From contig NZ_JAMBPP010000005.1 in the NCBI RefSeq assembly GCF_023369855.1, forward strand, positions 248,001-312,000: a stretch of 64,000 bases of DNA. Reading direction: 5' to 3'. Position 1 is the stretch's first letter, and every line of letters begins with the position of its first letter. Shown here one piece after another: positions 1-9,062 of this stretch. The position numbers were made by a program, and so were the translations under genes. The stretch is from Actinotalea alkalitolerans (GTDB taxonomy: Bacteria; Actinomycetota; Actinomycetes; Actinomycetales; Cellulomonadaceae). The notes under the pieces were generated by a model, which was not told where the DNA came from, ran no database searches, and saw only the letters and a list, made by a program, of their open reading frames with translations.

Positions 1-1
1 C

Positions 2-1573
2 GAGTCGTTGCGGGCCGCGTTCCTGCAGCTGTTCGCCCACCTCGAGCGGGTCTGCGACGCGACCCTGCAGCTGTCGACCTCGACCCGGTGGCGCGAGCTG
101 CGGGAGTCCGTCCGCACGGCGGGGCGCAAGAGCGAGCTCGGCGTCGTCGAGGACGAGGTCGACGCGATCCTGTGCGCGTACCTGGCCTGGTTGTGGGGCC
201 GACGCGACCCGGGCATGCGGGTGCTGGGCGATGTCACCACGGGCTACATCGTGGTGCCGGGTCACCCGACCGTCCCTCCGGCGCGGGCGCCCCGGGTCCG
301 TGCGTCGGCCGCGGCGGCGCGTGAGGTGGTGGTCTCGGAGATGGTGGTCCGCGAGCACCGGATCACGGTCCCGGTCGACCGGGCGCACCCTGACCGGTAC
401 CCGCCGATCGAGGTCTTCGCGCGCGAGATCCTCGACCCCGCGCGGCCGGACCTGCCCCTGCTGCTCTTCCTGCAGGGCGGGCCCGGGGGTCAGGGCCCTC
501 GGCCGGGGCCGACGGGCTGGTGGCGCACCGCGTTGCGCACCCACCGGGTGGTGCTGCTCGACCAGCGCGGGACGGGTCGGTCGTCACGCGTCGACGGTCG
601 CCTGGTCGCAGGGCTCATGCCGCAGGATGCCGCCGACTACCTCGCGTGCTTCCGCGCGGACGCGATCGTCGCCGACGCCGAGGACCTGCGCCGCACCGTC
701 TACGGCGGGCAGCAGTGGTCGACCCTCGGCCAGTCCTACGGCGGGTTCGTCACGCTCACCTACCTGTCGCGCCACCCGCAGGCCCTGACCGCCTGCTACG
801 TCACGGGCGGCCTGCCGGGCCTGCACGCCGACGCCGAGGAGGTGTATCGCCGCACCTACCCGCGGCAGCTGGCCCGCAACGCCGAGCTCGCCGCACGCCA
901 CCCGCAGGACGTCGAGCTGCTGGGTCGGATCGCGGACCGCCTGGCGGTGGGCGACGTCGTCCTGCCGAACGGGGACCCGCTGACGGTGCGGCGCCTGCAG
1001 CTGCTGGGGATGTCACTGGGGATGAGCACCGGCGTGGACGACCTGCACTGGTTGCTGGACACCGCGGTCGGGCCGACGGGTGAGCCGACGGACGCCTTCC
1101 TCGCGGAGGTCGCGACCCGCACCGGGTTCGACGCCAACCCGCTGTACGCGGTGCTCCAGGAGGTCATCTACCACCAGGGTGCGCGCGCCGGCGGGTGGGC
1201 GGCCGACGCCGAACGCGCCCGCTGGGCGGAGCTCGGGCCGGGCCACCGTCCGCTCCGGCTGACCGGGGAGGGGTTCTTCCCGTGGATGTTCGAGGAGATC
1301 CGGGCGCTGCGCCCGTTCGCGGCGGCGACCGAGCTGCTCGCGGCGCGTACCGAGTGGCCCGAGCTCTACGACACGGCGCGGCTCGCAGCCAACGAGGTGC
1401 CGGTCGCCGCCGTGCAGTACACCCGCGACCCGTACGTCGACCTGGACCTGGCGCTGGGCACCGCCGACGCCGTCGGGAACCTGAGGGTGTGGGTGACCGA
1501 CGAGCACCTGCACGACGGGCTCCGGGTGGCCGGCGACACGATCCTGCCGCGGCTGATCGAGCTCGCGACCTGA
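2..1573 (+). CDS. DUF429 C-terminus fused to S33 proline iminopeptidase-like alpha/beta hydrolase (5' end outside window)
   Basis: The frame is open to the left edge, so the N-terminus is missing. Counting from codon 8, residues 1-85 look like the end of a DUF429 (predicted nuclease) domain, with EDEVDAILCAYLAWLW and GYIVVPGHP. Residues from about 110 on are an S33 peptidase. They show the oxyanion motif LQGGPGGQG, the nucleophile elbow GQSYGG (Ser about 243), a late Asp in TRDPYVD and a His in DEHLHDGLR. Such enzymes usually release N-terminal proline or related residues in the cytoplasm. No stop codon separates the two parts, although GTG and ATG codons near 310-341 could start the hydrolase alone. 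Family calls are firm; that one polypeptide is made is inference. Confidence 0.75.
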   Translation, partial: ESLRAAFLQLFAHLERVCDATLQLSTSTRWRELRESVRTAGRKSELGVVEDEVDAILCAYLAWLWGRRDPGMRVLGDVTTGYIVVPGHPTVPPARAPRVRASAAAAREVVVSEMVVREHRITVPVDRAHPDRYPPIEVFAREILDPARPDLPLLLFLQGGPGGQGPRPGPTGWWRTALRTHRVVLLDQRGTGRSSRVDGRLVAGLMPQDAADYLACFRADAIVADAEDLRRTVYGGQQWSTLGQSYGGFVTLTYLSRHPQALTACYVTGGLPGLHADAEEVYRRTYPRQLARNAELAARHPQDVELLGRIADRLAVGDVVLPNGDPLTVRRLQLLGMSLGMSTGVDDLHWLLDTAVGPTGEPTDAFLAEVATRTGFDANPLYAVLQEVIYHQGARAGGWAADAERARWAELGPGHRPLRLTGEGFFPWMFEEIRALRPFAAATELLAARTEWPELYDTARLAANEVPVAAVQYTRDPYVDLDLALGTADAVGNLRVWVTDEHLHDGLRVAGDTILPRLIELAT

Positions 1574-1584
1574 GGGCTCGTGGT

Positions 1585-2325
1585 CTAGGGGAAGACCGCT
1601 GCGTACCCGGGCACGCTGCTGGCGAGGGTCGGCGCGAGAAGCAGCCCGAGCAGGAAGGCCCAGCCTCCGGTGAGTCGGCGCTGCGCGGGTGGCAGCTGAC
1701 CCTTGACCCACCACGGCGTCGGCTCGAGGACCACGAAGACCAGCCACAGCGGCGGTACGTACATGCACAGCCAGAACCACGCCCACTTGGTCGCCAGGCG
1801 CGGCTGCGGGCCGAGGACGAGCAGCAGGAACGCCCCGATGCCCCCGATGCTCATCAGGTGCCAGGTGGTGCCCTGGGGCCCGAGGTAGCTGTGGGTCACC
1901 AGCACAGGCGTTCCGGTGCGTGCTGCCGTCTCGAGCACGGCTCGCCCCTCGTCCAGGACGGGCGGGGCGCTGCCGTCCTGCGCCGAGCGGTACTCGTACG
2001 AGGCGTAGCCGGGCCTGCCGGTACCGCTCCACTCGACCCGGAACGAACCGTGGGCCTGGGCGTCCTCGTGCGGTCGTTCGATGGTCACGCTGGTGACCTG
2101 GCCGGTGTACAGGGCCTCGAGGAGGTGCTCCACGGACCGTTCAGCCGGCTCGGAGAGGGTCTGCAGCAGACCCACGACCATCATCACCGCGAGGGCGACC
2201 CGCACCACCAGCACCAAGGGGTGCTGGGCGGCCGGTGGCCAGGGTGCCTCCGGCGGGACGAGAGAGGTCGGGCCGTCGAGGGGCACGGACGGGTGGTGCG
2301 TCGGAACCCCCCGCTCGTCGCTCAC
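1585..2325 (-). CDS. hypothetical multipass membrane protein
   Basis: This 246-aa protein has no family I recognise. It has a proline-rich cytoplasmic N-terminus, a membrane helix at about 35-54, a polar loop of about 100 residues probably outside the membrane, and three more helices near 158-172, 183-202 and 220-238. A WW motif (PTPWWVK) precedes the last helix. It converges on the hydrolase at its left with an 11-nt gap and no obvious terminator. The GTG start is favoured because TAGGGT ends 6 nt before it, a leaderless-type promoter. Function unknown. Confidence 0.7.
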   Translation of the reverse strand: MSDERGVPTHHPSVPLDGPTSLVPPEAPWPPAAQHPLVLVVRVALAVMMVVGLLQTLSEPAERSVEHLLEALYTGQVTSVTIERPHEDAQAHGSFRVEWSGTGRPGYASYEYRSAQDGSAPPVLDEGRAVLETAARTGTPVLVTHSYLGPQGTTWHLMSIGGIGAFLLLVLGPQPRLATKWAWFWLCMYVPPLWLVFVVLEPTPWWVKGQLPPAQRRLTGGWAFLLGLLLAPTLASSVPGYAAVFP

Positions 2326-2331
2326 CCGACC

Positions 2332-2337
2332 ACCCTA
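2332..2337 (-). promoter_or_regulatory. -10 element for the 246-aa membrane protein
   Basis: TAGGGT on the minus strand ends 6 nt before the GTG start at 2325. No -35 hexamer is evident. This spacing would give a transcript starting at or next to the start codon. Confidence 0.5.
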
Positions 2338-2366
2338 GGAGTCGAAGGGCGCCGCGGGGAAGAAGA

Positions 2367-3779
2367 TCACCGGAGGTCTCCAGCCGGGCGTCCGACCCGC
2401 GGCATGGCCAGGGCGACGAAGGCCGTCACCAGGGCGACCCCCGCGACCGCGACGAAGACCGCGGTCGCCGCGACGCCGAACTCCTGCGGCGCCTCGGTCG
2501 CGCTCTGCCCGCGCATCAGGGCGTTGACCAGGGCGCCCAGGGCGGCGACCCCCACGGCGCTGCCGATCGACCGGGCGAACATGTTGGCCCCGGTGACCAC
2601 GCCGCGCTCACCCCAGCCGACGCTCGACTGCGCGGCGATGAGGCTCGGTGAGGCCACGAGTCCCAGGCCCAGTCCCATGACGAAGCAGCAGAGGCCGACG
2701 ACCGCGAGCGACGGCTCGGTCGAGGTGATGGCCAGGGCCGCGCTGCTCGAGACCACCACGGCCGTGCCGATCAGCACGGTGGTGCGGAACCCGTAGCGCA
2801 GGTACAGCCGGCCCGACTGGGAGGCGGCGATCGGCCACCCGATGGTCAGCATCGCCAGGGTCAGGCCGGAGACCAGCGGTGAGACACCGAGCAGCGCCTC
2901 GAGGTAGGTCGGGACGTAGGTGGTGACCCCGAAGAGGACCACGCCGACGCCGACGCCGATCGCGGCCGTGGTGCCCAGCAGGCGGCGGGACAGCACCCAC
3001 AGCGGCAGCACGGGCTCGGGGGCGTGGCGCTCGACCAGGACGAACGCCACCAGGAGGGTCAGGCCCGCCGCGAACGCAATGATGCTCGGGGCCGACACCC
3101 ACGCCCACGCGTTGCCGCCCTCGAGCAGGGCGAGGATCACCAGGCTCAACGAGAGGGTCAGCAGGATGCCCCCGGCCCAGTCGACCGGCCGGCGACGGCG
3201 CTCGACGGTCTCGTGGTGGAACCGGACCAGCAGCCAGCCCGCGGCCAGGCACAGCGGGACGTTGACGAAGAAGATCCAGTGCCACGAGGCGAACTCCGAG
3301 AACAGCCCACCCAGGGTGGGTCCGACCACGGCGGAGATGCCCCAGACGCTCGCGATGTACCCCTGGGCCTTGGCGCGCTCGGCCACCGTGTAGATGTCCC
3401 CGGCGATGGTGATGGCCATGGGTTGTACGGCCCCGGCGCCCAGGCCCTGGACCGCGCGGAACGCGATGAGGGCCGGCATGCTCCACGCGAAGCCGCACAG
3501 GATCGAGCCGAGCAGGAACAGCCCGACGCCGAACAGGATCACCGGCTTGCGGCCGATGCTGTCGGAGATCTTGGAGTAGATCGGGACCGAGACCGCCTGG
3601 GTGAGCAGGTAGATCGAGAACAGCCACGGGAAGCTCGAGAAGCCACCGAGGTCGGCGACGATGGTCGGGATGGCCGTGGCGAGGATCGTCGCGTCGATCG
3701 CGATGAGGCCGGTGGTCACCATGAGGGCGACGAGGATCGGCCCACGGTCGGAGCGGAATCCCACGGCGGCGGTGCTCAC
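2367..3779 (-). CDS. MFS drug transporter, DHA2/EmrB-QacA type
   Basis: A 470-aa major facilitator protein, probably a proton-driven drug or metabolite exporter of the DHA2 family. It opens with a membrane helix (ILVALMVTTGLIAIDATIL). Motif A is visible as SKISDSIGRKP after helix 2 and a motif-C-like segment as VVGPTLGGLFSEF, followed by many more helices. Length and motifs fit the family; the substrate cannot be read from sequence. The GTG start (MSTAAVGF) is chosen because the 26 upstream codons look non-native. An alternative start at 3857 would make 496 aa. No regulator is adjacent. Confidence 0.85.
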   Translation of the reverse strand: MSTAAVGFRSDRGPILVALMVTTGLIAIDATILATAIPTIVADLGGFSSFPWLFSIYLLTQAVSVPIYSKISDSIGRKPVILFGVGLFLLGSILCGFAWSMPALIAFRAVQGLGAGAVQPMAITIAGDIYTVAERAKAQGYIASVWGISAVVGPTLGGLFSEFASWHWIFFVNVPLCLAAGWLLVRFHHETVERRRRPVDWAGGILLTLSLSLVILALLEGGNAWAWVSAPSIIAFAAGLTLLVAFVLVERHAPEPVLPLWVLSRRLLGTTAAIGVGVGVVLFGVTTYVPTYLEALLGVSPLVSGLTLAMLTIGWPIAASQSGRLYLRYGFRTTVLIGTAVVVSSSAALAITSTEPSLAVVGLCCFVMGLGLGLVASPSLIAAQSSVGWGERGVVTGANMFARSIGSAVGVAALGALVNALMRGQSATEAPQEFGVAATAVFVAVAGVALVTAFVALAMPRVGRPAGDLR

Positions 3780-3878
3780 GTTGCTCAGGGTGCGGCCCTC
3801 CGGTCGTGGCCGTCCGATGGCGGCGACGTGTAGCAACGGTGGGCCGGCCCGCCGCATTCCGACGTCGAGGGCCCGGCG

Positions 3879-4529
3879 TCAGCGGGTCACGAGCTCCTCG
3901 CCGACGGCGAGACGCCGGTAGGCGGTCCTGCCGAGGGAACCCATGAGCCGGTCGACGAGCCCGATGCCGATCTCGCTGAGCAGGGCGTCGTGGATCGGCA
4001 CGGCGGTGCGGGGCGCGACGGCGCGGACGTGGTCGACGGCCTCGCTGATCTTGAGCCAGGGCGCGCTCACGGGGACGAGCATGACCTCGACCTGCGGACC
4101 GCCGGCCGCCGGGACCGTGAACGAGTCACCGGGGTGGAGCACGGTGCCCTCGACCAGGTAGGCGACGTTGACCGGGGTCGGGACGTCGGGGTGGACGACG
4201 GCGTGGGTGTCGCCGAGCACCTCGACGGCCAGGGTGGCAGCGGTGAACCGGTCGCCGGCTCGGACCTCGTGCAGGCGCTCGCGATCCGTACCGGCGTCGG
4301 CGAGCAGCTCCACGACGGGCGCCGGTGCCCAGACCCCGACCCCGGCCCGGTTCTCCAGGGCCTGGACCAGCGGTTCGACGGCCACGTGGTCGGGGTGCTC
4401 GTGGGTGATGAGCACGGCGTCGGCACCGGCGAGCACGGTGAGGTCCGAGAACCCGCCGGGATCGATGACCAGGACGTTCCCGTCACGGCTGAGCCGGACG
4501 CACGAGTGTCCCCAGAGGGTGAGGTTCAT
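3879..4529 (-). CDS. MBL-fold metallo-hydrolase (UlaG-like)
   Basis: A 216-aa metallo-beta-lactamase-fold protein. It starts with MNLTLWGHSCVRL, the usual N-terminus of the small UlaG-like subgroup, and carries the metal motif HEHPDH at residues 43-48. Later metal ligands are probably the His in VLHPGDSF and the His in VPIHDALL. The subgroup contains lactonases and phosphodiesterase-like enzymes acting in the cytoplasm, and the substrate is not predictable. The ATG start immediately precedes the conserved first strand. It is transcribed toward the MFS gene and could share its message. Confidence 0.85.
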   Translation of the reverse strand: MNLTLWGHSCVRLSRDGNVLVIDPGGFSDLTVLAGADAVLITHEHPDHVAVEPLVQALENRAGVGVWAPAPVVELLADAGTDRERLHEVRAGDRFTAATLAVEVLGDTHAVVHPDVPTPVNVAYLVEGTVLHPGDSFTVPAAGGPQVEVMLVPVSAPWLKISEAVDHVRAVAPRTAVPIHDALLSEIGIGLVDRLMGSLGRTAYRRLAVGEELVTR

Positions 4530-4584
4530 GGGGGTCAGCCTGCCACCGGGGCCCGACCCTCACGAGCCGAGACCCGAGGCTGAC

Positions 4585-4604
4585 GGTGCGTCCCGCGACG
4601 CACC
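4585..4604 (-). terminator. hairpin terminator after the 217-aa exported protein gene
   Basis: GGTGCGTC and GACGCACC form an 8-bp stem around the loop CCGC. It lies immediately beyond the stop codon of the minus-strand gene that ends at 4606. No T-run follows, as is common in high-GC actinobacteria. Confidence 0.55.
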
Positions 4605-4605
4605 A

Positions 4606-5259
4606 TCAGGTGGCGAGGTCCGCCAGGACGTAGGAGTCGGGGTCGGGGGTCGAGGCGATGGTGCGCTCGGCGTGGGCCACCGCGGAGGCGGCGTCGTCGT
4701 GCACGGCCTCGAAGGGGTCGAGGGCGAAGGCGGGTGCCCGTGTCGCGACCACGTACAGCACGCGGGAGCCCCGACCGGGCTCGGAGTACAGGGTCGGGAC
4801 GACCAGGACGTGGCTGCGGCCGGTGGCGTCGGCCCGGTCGATCAGGTCGTAGACCGCCTCGGTCCGGGCCCGCGTCTCGACCTGACCGCCCGCGGGAGAG
4901 GCGAGACGCTCGCCGAGGGCGAACAGGTCGCTGCTCAGCGCGAGGGGGGTGCCGGCTGCCGGGTCCACGGCGTACCTGGTCCCGTCGCTGGCGAGGTACA
5001 CGCGGAAGCCGACGTGCAGCGCCGCGTCGACGTCCTCCTGCGTGGGCAGCAGGGTGTCGTGCGAGAGGTCGGGGTCGATCACCGGCGCGGGGTCGGCGAT
5101 CTCGTTCGTGGTGTCGAGGGTCTCGACCTGCCCGGCGCTCGTGGCGCTCTGGACGCCGGCAGCCGGACCTGTCCCCATGCCCGCCGCCCACCCGGCGAGC
5201 ACCAGGATCGCGGTCGTCGTCAGGCCGGCCAGGGCGGCGAGGGGAAGGGATCGGGGCAT
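4606..5259 (-). CDS. putative exported/anchored protein of unknown function
   Basis: A 217-aa protein with a basic start and one hydrophobic segment (residues 5-25, LPLAALAGLTTTAILVLAGW), so a signal peptide or membrane anchor without a lipobox Cys. The rest is predicted extracellular and includes FRVYLASDGTRYAVD and SHVLVVPTLYSEP. I do not recognise a family. The ATG at 5259 is chosen over longer frames because GAGGAG sits 7 nt upstream and the signal segment begins at once. It lies downstream of the alarmone synthetase on the same strand, separated by about 100 nt. Confidence 0.65.
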   Translation of the reverse strand: MPRSLPLAALAGLTTTAILVLAGWAAGMGTGPAAGVQSATSAGQVETLDTTNEIADPAPVIDPDLSHDTLLPTQEDVDAALHVGFRVYLASDGTRYAVDPAAGTPLALSSDLFALGERLASPAGGQVETRARTEAVYDLIDRADATGRSHVLVVPTLYSEPGRGSRVLYVVATRAPAFALDPFEAVHDDAASAVAHAERTIASTPDPDSYVLADLAT

Positions 5260-5278
5260 ACGGCGCTCCTCAGGGGGT

Positions 5279-5296
5279 GACACGCCGTCGCGTGTC
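5279..5296 (-). terminator. possible hairpin downstream of the alarmone synthetase
   Basis: GACACGC and GCGTGTC form a 7-bp stem with loop CGTC, about 60 nt past the stop codon of the minus-strand synthetase gene and about 20 nt upstream of the next start. It could be a terminator or part of the leader of the next gene. Confidence 0.3.
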
Positions 5297-5356
5297 TGGG
5301 TGCCCATCGGCCCGGCAGGAGTCTTCGTGAGAGGTGCGGGCTGTGACCTGCGCCGC

Positions 5357-6154
5357 TCACCTGGTGCGCGGCTGCGTGCGGATCGCCCGCAGGCGCTCCA
5401 GGACGTCGTCGGTGGGCACGAGGGTGTTGTCGGGACGGTCGACGACGGCGTCACCGTTGTGCACCCGGTGGTGGAGGGTCTCCATGAGGTCGTCCAGACG
5501 GTGCGCGGTCTCGGCCGCCTCCGCGAGACCGTCCAGGACGTCGCTCGGGACCGACCGCTGGTACTTGTAGAAGATCTTGTGCTCGAGGCTGGCCCAGAAG
5601 TCCATCGCGATGGTCCGGAGCTGGACCTCGACGATCACGGGGACCACACCGTCGGACAGGAACACGGGCACCTCGAGGAGGGCGTGCAGGCTGCGGTAGC
5701 CGTTCGGCTTGGGACTGCGGATGTAGTCCTTGACCTCGAGCACGGTCAGGTCGGACTGCCCGGTGAGCATGTCGAACAGCCGGTAGACGTCCGAGGCGAA
5801 GCTGCACGTCACCCGGATCCCCGCGATGTCGGTGATCGACGCGCGGATCGCCTCGAAGGACGGGTCGCAGCCCTTGCGCGCGACCTTCCCGATGATCGAC
5901 TCGGGGGACTTCAGGCGGGAGCTGACGTGCTCGATCGGGTTGTAGTCGTGCAGCAGCCGGAACTCCTCACGCAGGATCCCGATCTTCGTCGTGACCTCGT
6001 CGACCCCGAACCGGTACTGCAGCATGAACCGGGTGAAGTCGGTCCGCAGCTGGTTGAGGTCACCCAGGACGGACGGGTCCAGCGCGGCCAGCGGGCCGAT
6101 CGGTCGCACGCCGTCGGGCTGCACAGGGCCGTCGGGGGTTTCGGGGACGGTCAC
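5357..6154 (-). CDS. small alarmone synthetase, RelA/SpoT domain (RelQ-like GTP pyrophosphokinase)
   Basis: A 265-aa stand-alone (p)ppGpp synthetase, expected to move pyrophosphate from ATP to GTP or GDP during stress. Synthetase motifs appear in order: DIAGIRVTC (109-117), PKPNGYRSLH (148-157), EVQLRT (176-181) and HKIFYKY (192-198). There are no HD-hydrolase, TGS or ACT domains, so it is of the short RelQ/RelP/YjbM type and not the long bifunctional Rel. GTG at 6154 is chosen because GGAG lies about 8 nt upstream. A GTG at 6202 would add 16 residues and has a poorer ribosome site. Confidence 0.88.
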   Translation of the reverse strand: MTVPETPDGPVQPDGVRPIGPLAALDPSVLGDLNQLRTDFTRFMLQYRFGVDEVTTKIGILREEFRLLHDYNPIEHVSSRLKSPESIIGKVARKGCDPSFEAIRASITDIAGIRVTCSFASDVYRLFDMLTGQSDLTVLEVKDYIRSPKPNGYRSLHALLEVPVFLSDGVVPVIVEVQLRTIAMDFWASLEHKIFYKYQRSVPSDVLDGLAEAAETAHRLDDLMETLHHRVHNGDAVVDRPDNTLVPTDDVLERLRAIRTQPRTR

Positions 6155-6272
6155 GGTGCGGCTCCGGTTCGGGCGGTCGGGCGTCGTGGCGTGCGGGGAC
6201 ACCTCGTCAACGGCTCGACCGGGCCCGGCGTTCCGCCCGACCCCGGGCGTTCCGCCGCGGCGTCCGGCTCAT

Positions 6273-7706
6273 CTACCCCTGGGCCGCGGGCGGCACGTTG
6301 TGGTTCCGGCGGAAGACGTTGTCCGGGTCGTAGGTCGCCTTGACCGCCGCGAGCCGGTCCCAGGTGCTCCCCGGGTACGCCGCGCGCACCCGGTCCGGGC
6401 CGTCGTCGCCCAGGAAGTTCACGTACAGCCCGGGGTCGCCCTGGTCCAGCAGGGCGCTGAGCTCGGCAACCCATGCGGCACGGGCCGGGCGGTCGTCAGG
6501 ACCGGAGTAGAAGGCCGCGACGTTCGTCATCAGGCGGCTCGAGCGGTGGGCGTAGGCCGTGTCCTGCGCGGGCACCCGTGCGATGGCGCCGCCGAGTGCC
6601 CGCACCTGGACCACCCGCACCGGTGCGTCGCTGGCCTCGAGGTGCCCGAGGATCGTCCGGGCGAGGTCGAGGTCCACCGTGCGCATCATCAGGGTCCTGG
6701 ACACCGCCGTCGGGCGGTACTCGGGGTCGGCCGGCGGGAACATCTCGGGGTAGGGGATGGGGCGCACCAGGTCCGCGAGCGGCGGGGCCAGGGCGCGGAA
6801 CGGGGCCAGCGCCGCCGCGCCGTCCTCCTCGGGACCGGCGAAGCACAGCAGGCCCATGACGACCAGCTGCCCGTGGAGCTCCTGCGGGACGAACGGCAAC
6901 GGCGGGCACGTCATCACGTTCATGATGCAGCCGAGCTCCTCGGGGGCGGCCTCGGCCGCGGCGACGAAGCCCGCGACCACCTCAGGTGTCGCCGGGAGCA
7001 CGAGCATCCCGCCGACCACGCCGTCGACGGGACGCAGGCGGTACCTCAGCCGGGTCACCACACCGAAGTTCCCGCCCCCGCCCCGCAGCGCCCAGAAGAG
7101 CTCGGGGTGCGAGGTGTCGTCGACCAGCAGGACCTCACCGGCGGCGGTGACGACCTCGGCCGCGAGGAGGTTGTCGATGGTCAGGCCGTGCGCCCGTGAC
7201 AGCCAGCCCACGCCACCGCCGAGGGTGATCCCGGAGATCCCGACCGAGCCGGTGTCGCCGAAGCCGACCGCCAACCCGTGCTCGGCCGTCGCCGCGGTGA
7301 GCTCACCGGCGGTCAGCCCCGCCCCGGCCCACACGGTGCGCGAGGCGAGGTCCAGGTCGATCGAGGTCAGGTCGCGCACGTCCACCACGACACCGCCGTC
7401 GACCGTCCCGTGGCCCGCCCCGCCGTGCCCGCCGCTGCGCACCGTGAGTGGTAGCCCGGCCGCGCGGGAGAACCGCAGCACCTCGACGACGTCGGCCGCG
7501 TCGGTCGGCCGGGCCAGGAGCGCCGGCCGGCCGGTCACGTCCACGGCCATCACCCGGGTCAGCGCCTCGAAGTCGCGCTCGCCGGGTTCGACGACCCGAC
7601 CGCGGAGACGGGTGCGCAGGTCGGCGACCGCGCCATGGTCGACCGAGCTGGGCGTGCCCCGGTCGGCGGGTCGGTGCGTGCTCGGAGCGGACGGCGGCGT
7701 GGTCAT
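6273..7706 (-). CDS. FAD-binding oxidoreductase, berberine-bridge (BBE) type
   Basis: A 477-aa flavoprotein of the PCMH/VAO fold. The FAD-attachment motif RSGGHGGAGHG (residues 90-100, His94 the likely covalent site), the LGGGVGWLSRAHG pyrophosphate loop and the C-terminal BBE signature YDPDNVFRRNHNVPP are all present. Family members oxidise sugars, alkaloids or antibiotic intermediates with oxygen; the substrate here is unknown. No signal peptide, so cytoplasmic. A strong ribosome site (AAGGAGG, 6 nt) supports the ATG at 7706. It stands as a single gene. Confidence 0.88.
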   Translation of the reverse strand: MTTPPSAPSTHRPADRGTPSSVDHGAVADLRTRLRGRVVEPGERDFEALTRVMAVDVTGRPALLARPTDAADVVEVLRFSRAAGLPLTVRSGGHGGAGHGTVDGGVVVDVRDLTSIDLDLASRTVWAGAGLTAGELTAATAEHGLAVGFGDTGSVGISGITLGGGVGWLSRAHGLTIDNLLAAEVVTAAGEVLLVDDTSHPELFWALRGGGGNFGVVTRLRYRLRPVDGVVGGMLVLPATPEVVAGFVAAAEAAPEELGCIMNVMTCPPLPFVPQELHGQLVVMGLLCFAGPEEDGAAALAPFRALAPPLADLVRPIPYPEMFPPADPEYRPTAVSRTLMMRTVDLDLARTILGHLEASDAPVRVVQVRALGGAIARVPAQDTAYAHRSSRLMTNVAAFYSGPDDRPARAAWVAELSALLDQGDPGLYVNFLGDDGPDRVRAAYPGSTWDRLAAVKATYDPDNVFRRNHNVPPAAQG

Positions 7707-7803
7707 GGGTCCTCCTTGGTACGGCGGGTGCTGGGCCGGGCAAGGCCCCCTGGTGGAGACCTGCCACGGGGCGAGAAGTCACCGGCCGGGGATGCGCAAG
7801 ATC

Positions 7804-8433
7804 TCAGGCCGTTGGGGCTGGCCGTCCCGAGGCACGCCCCCGCGGGGTCAGGCGGAGCCGCCACGCGATGACCAGTGCCACGACACCGACGAGCACGAGT
7901 GCGGCGCCTGCTCCGGCTGACACCTCGACGACGGGTCCGCGGGTCGCCTGCAGGTATCCCAGCGCCGCCCCTCCTGCACCGGCCACCAGGACGGCGGCCA
8001 GGGCCAGGGCCGCGACACGGCGTCTGCCCAGGCGGCCCCGGTTCATCTGCGTGACGTCCTTGCCGAGCACGCTCAGCGCCGGGATCGACATCATCCCGAG
8101 CGTCTGGATGCCCGGTGCGCTGCTCACGCCGGGCAGGTGCGGGAACAGGACGGCCACCGCTCCCCAGCCGACGGCGAGCATCCCGACGAAGCGCAGCGCC
8201 GCCGAGGCCCACGGGTGCCGCCGATCGGCCAGGATCCACTCGGCGGCGAAGGCCAGAGCGTCGGGGCCGACGACGTCCTCGGGTCCGCGGCCCTGCGCGG
8301 CGGCGTCCTCGAGGTGGGTCCGCAGCTCGTGGATCCGGTCGCGACGTTCGGACCGGGGCACGCCGCTGGTGCGCCAGTACCGGTCGACGTCGCGCAGGGT
8401 GGTCGAGAAGGGCGCGGGCAGGGAGGCGTTCAT
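7804..8433 (-). CDS. HAAS-domain membrane protein, copy 2 of PadR operon
   Basis: A 209-aa protein paralogous to its upstream neighbour. An N-terminal helical HAAS/DUF1700-like domain (residues 10-70, with IHELRTHLEDAAAQG and FAAEWILADRRHPW) is followed by four predicted membrane helices. Its ATG overlaps the neighbour's stop codon by 4 nt (ATGA), so it is translationally coupled. HAAS domains occur beside PadR repressors in Gram-positive bacteria and are proposed to control membrane functions; the precise role here is unknown. Confidence 0.75.
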   Translation of the reverse strand: MNASLPAPFSTTLRDVDRYWRTSGVPRSERRDRIHELRTHLEDAAAQGRGPEDVVGPDALAFAAEWILADRRHPWASAALRFVGMLAVGWGAVAVLFPHLPGVSSAPGIQTLGMMSIPALSVLGKDVTQMNRGRLGRRRVAALALAAVLVAGAGGAALGYLQATRGPVVEVSAGAGAALVLVGVVALVIAWRLRLTPRGRASGRPAPTA

Positions 8434-9062
8434 GAGACCTCCCGGCCGTGCCGCGTCCGCGCCGTGCGGCGCATCCGGTCATCGATCAGGGCAAGGCTCA
8501 CGCCGGCGGCGAGCAGCCCGAGGCCCAGCGGCCAGGTCGGCTGGGCGGTGACGCCACCGAGTCCGATCGCGATCATCAGGTAGCCGGCGGCGGCTGCGAC
8601 CAGTCCGAGCCCCGTCAGGACGGCGGCGCGCAGGGGTCCCAGGCGGCCTCGGTACCGGCGGATGAGTGCGCCGCCGGTGGCGAGCGCCGCGGCGAGGACG
8701 GCGAACCCGAGGTCGTGCCAGGGGAACGCGGGCTCTTCACCCCAGGGCGCGACGAGCCGGACGAGCATCAGCCCGCCTGCCACGCCGCACAGCATGCTCA
8801 TGAAGAGCAGCAGCGATCCGAGCCAGGGATGGCGCCGGTCCGCTGCTGTCCACTCGGCCGCGAAGCCGACGGGGTCCGGGCCCAGCACCTCCTCGGGCGG
8901 GTAGCCCTCTGCGGCTGCGTTCTCGAGGTGGGCGCGCAGCTCGTCGACCCGGGCGATGCGTTCGACCTCCGGGACACCGTCCTTGATCCAGAACCGGTCG
9001 ATCTCCTCGAGGGCGTCGTCGATCGCGATGTCGTGACGTGGCCTCGGTCTAGGCATCTCCAT
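8430..9062 (-). CDS. HAAS-domain membrane protein, copy 1 of PadR operon
   Basis: A 210-aa protein with an N-terminal soluble HAAS-like domain (VDELRAHLENAAAEG, then FAAEWTAADRRHPW) and four predicted membrane helices. The start lies inside the 3' end of the PadR gene; GGGGGAG is 6 nt before the ATG at 9062, and a second ATG follows at 9056. The near-identical order of motifs in the next gene indicates tandem duplication. Expected to be co-repressed by the PadR protein. Confidence 0.75.
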   Translation of the reverse strand: MEMPRPRPRHDIAIDDALEEIDRFWIKDGVPEVERIARVDELRAHLENAAAEGYPPEEVLGPDPVGFAAEWTAADRRHPWLGSLLLFMSMLCGVAGGLMLVRLVAPWGEEPAFPWHDLGFAVLAAALATGGALIRRYRGRLGPLRAAVLTGLGLVAAAAGYLMIAIGLGGVTAQPTWPLGLGLLAAGVSLALIDDRMRRTARTRHGREVS

